Origin: Methanobacterium sp. UBA44
GTDB lineage: Archaea > Methanobacteriota > Methanobacteria > Methanobacteriales > Methanobacteriaceae
Length of the DNA stretch: 64,000 bases
Assembly (NCBI GenBank): GCA_002494885.1
Contig: DACV01000009.1
Coordinates: forward strand, 62,001-126,000
Direction of reading: 5' to 3'
A model generated the notes under the pieces. It was given only the letters and a program-made list of their open reading frames with translations. It made no database searches and was not told the origin of the DNA. How positions within the stretch are numbered: position 1 is the first letter of the stretch; every line of letters starts with the position of its first letter. Below are positions 63,829 to 64,000 of this stretch, in pieces. The translations under genes were made by a program, and so were the position numbers.

Positions 63829-64000
63829 TTACCATCCTCGTATGACCTTTGAAAAGGTTATAGTACCAATTGGGCCTAAAATAACCAGTGCTAAAGCTAT
63901 ATCACTACAAAAAGCTATTCCATTAATGTATTTAATTAAAATTAATATTGTTGCTACTGCAGCACTTAAACCCAGTAATCCTACAATTCCCATAGAAATG
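63829..64000 (-). CDS. ehbB: Energy-converting hydrogenase B subunit B (MnhF-like), cut by the window edge
   Basis: The last 56 or so codons of a small membrane protein, reading GLLGLSAAVATILILIKY then CSDIALALVILGPIGT up to TAA at 63829-63831. The pattern DIALALVILGP matches MnhF/MrpF. The N-terminus lies outside the window. Confidence 0.85.
   Translation of the reverse strand, partial: ISMGIVGLLGLSAAVATILILIKYINGIAFCSDIALALVILGPIGTITFSKVIRGW

Overview
The window is AT-rich archaeal DNA from a hydrogenotrophic, formate-using methanogen of the Methanobacteriales, most like the genus Methanobacterium. The signs are the Ehb energy-converting hydrogenase operon, coenzyme M genes comDE, F420-linked formate dehydrogenase genes, the NOP5/fibrillarin pair, Hjc, PurP, archaeal tRNAs and GGTGATC/GGAGG ribosome binding sites. 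There is no rRNA, no CRISPR array, no recognisable insertion sequence and no prophage.

0-11 kb: formate and one-carbon metabolism. fdhC, fdhA, fdhB, mvhD and a second fdhB lie in one direction. MvhD normally links a hydrogenase or formate dehydrogenase to heterodisulfide reductase. They are followed by a carbonic anhydrase, a strongly folded intergenic element, formate-dependent purP, a TauE-like exporter and comDE. 11-24.8 kb: housekeeping genes (hisE, a CBS-ParB protein, gatB, a radical SAM protein, five tRNAs, hjc, pyrK/pyrD, NOP5, fibrillarin, a 45-residue zinc ribbon, coaBC, a KH protein). The tRNA cluster is split by an array of about a dozen short perfect hairpins, and relatives of these hairpins recur elsewhere, including inside or at the ends of coding genes.

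25-36.6 kb, mostly on the minus strand: three PsbP-like secreted or anchored proteins, pheA, an RNA ligase whose zinc ribbon requires a non-AUG start, five CBS-domain proteins in a row, and queE/queD. 36.6-45.2 kb: a nucleotidyltransferase-like gene, homoserine dehydrogenase, a lone Cas4-like nuclease, a cupin and a ferredoxin. A gene-poor stretch then holds three decayed genes and three tandem copies of an unrecognised small acidic protein.

45.2-53.9 kb: a TetR gene with operator-like repeats around its TATA box leads a tight one-direction cluster: DUF116, polysaccharide pyruvyl transferase-like, reductase/acyl-adenylate ligase fusion, ATC-hydrolase-like, GMC-type oxidoreductase and flavodoxin-like reductase. 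I know of no described pathway with this content, and it is the best candidate here for an undescribed system.

55-64 kb: the ehb operon on the minus strand, in order from ehbP back to a truncated ehbB at the window edge. It covers the catalytic subunits, polyferredoxin and Mrp-antiporter-like membrane subunits, and supplies low-potential ferredoxin for CO2 fixation.
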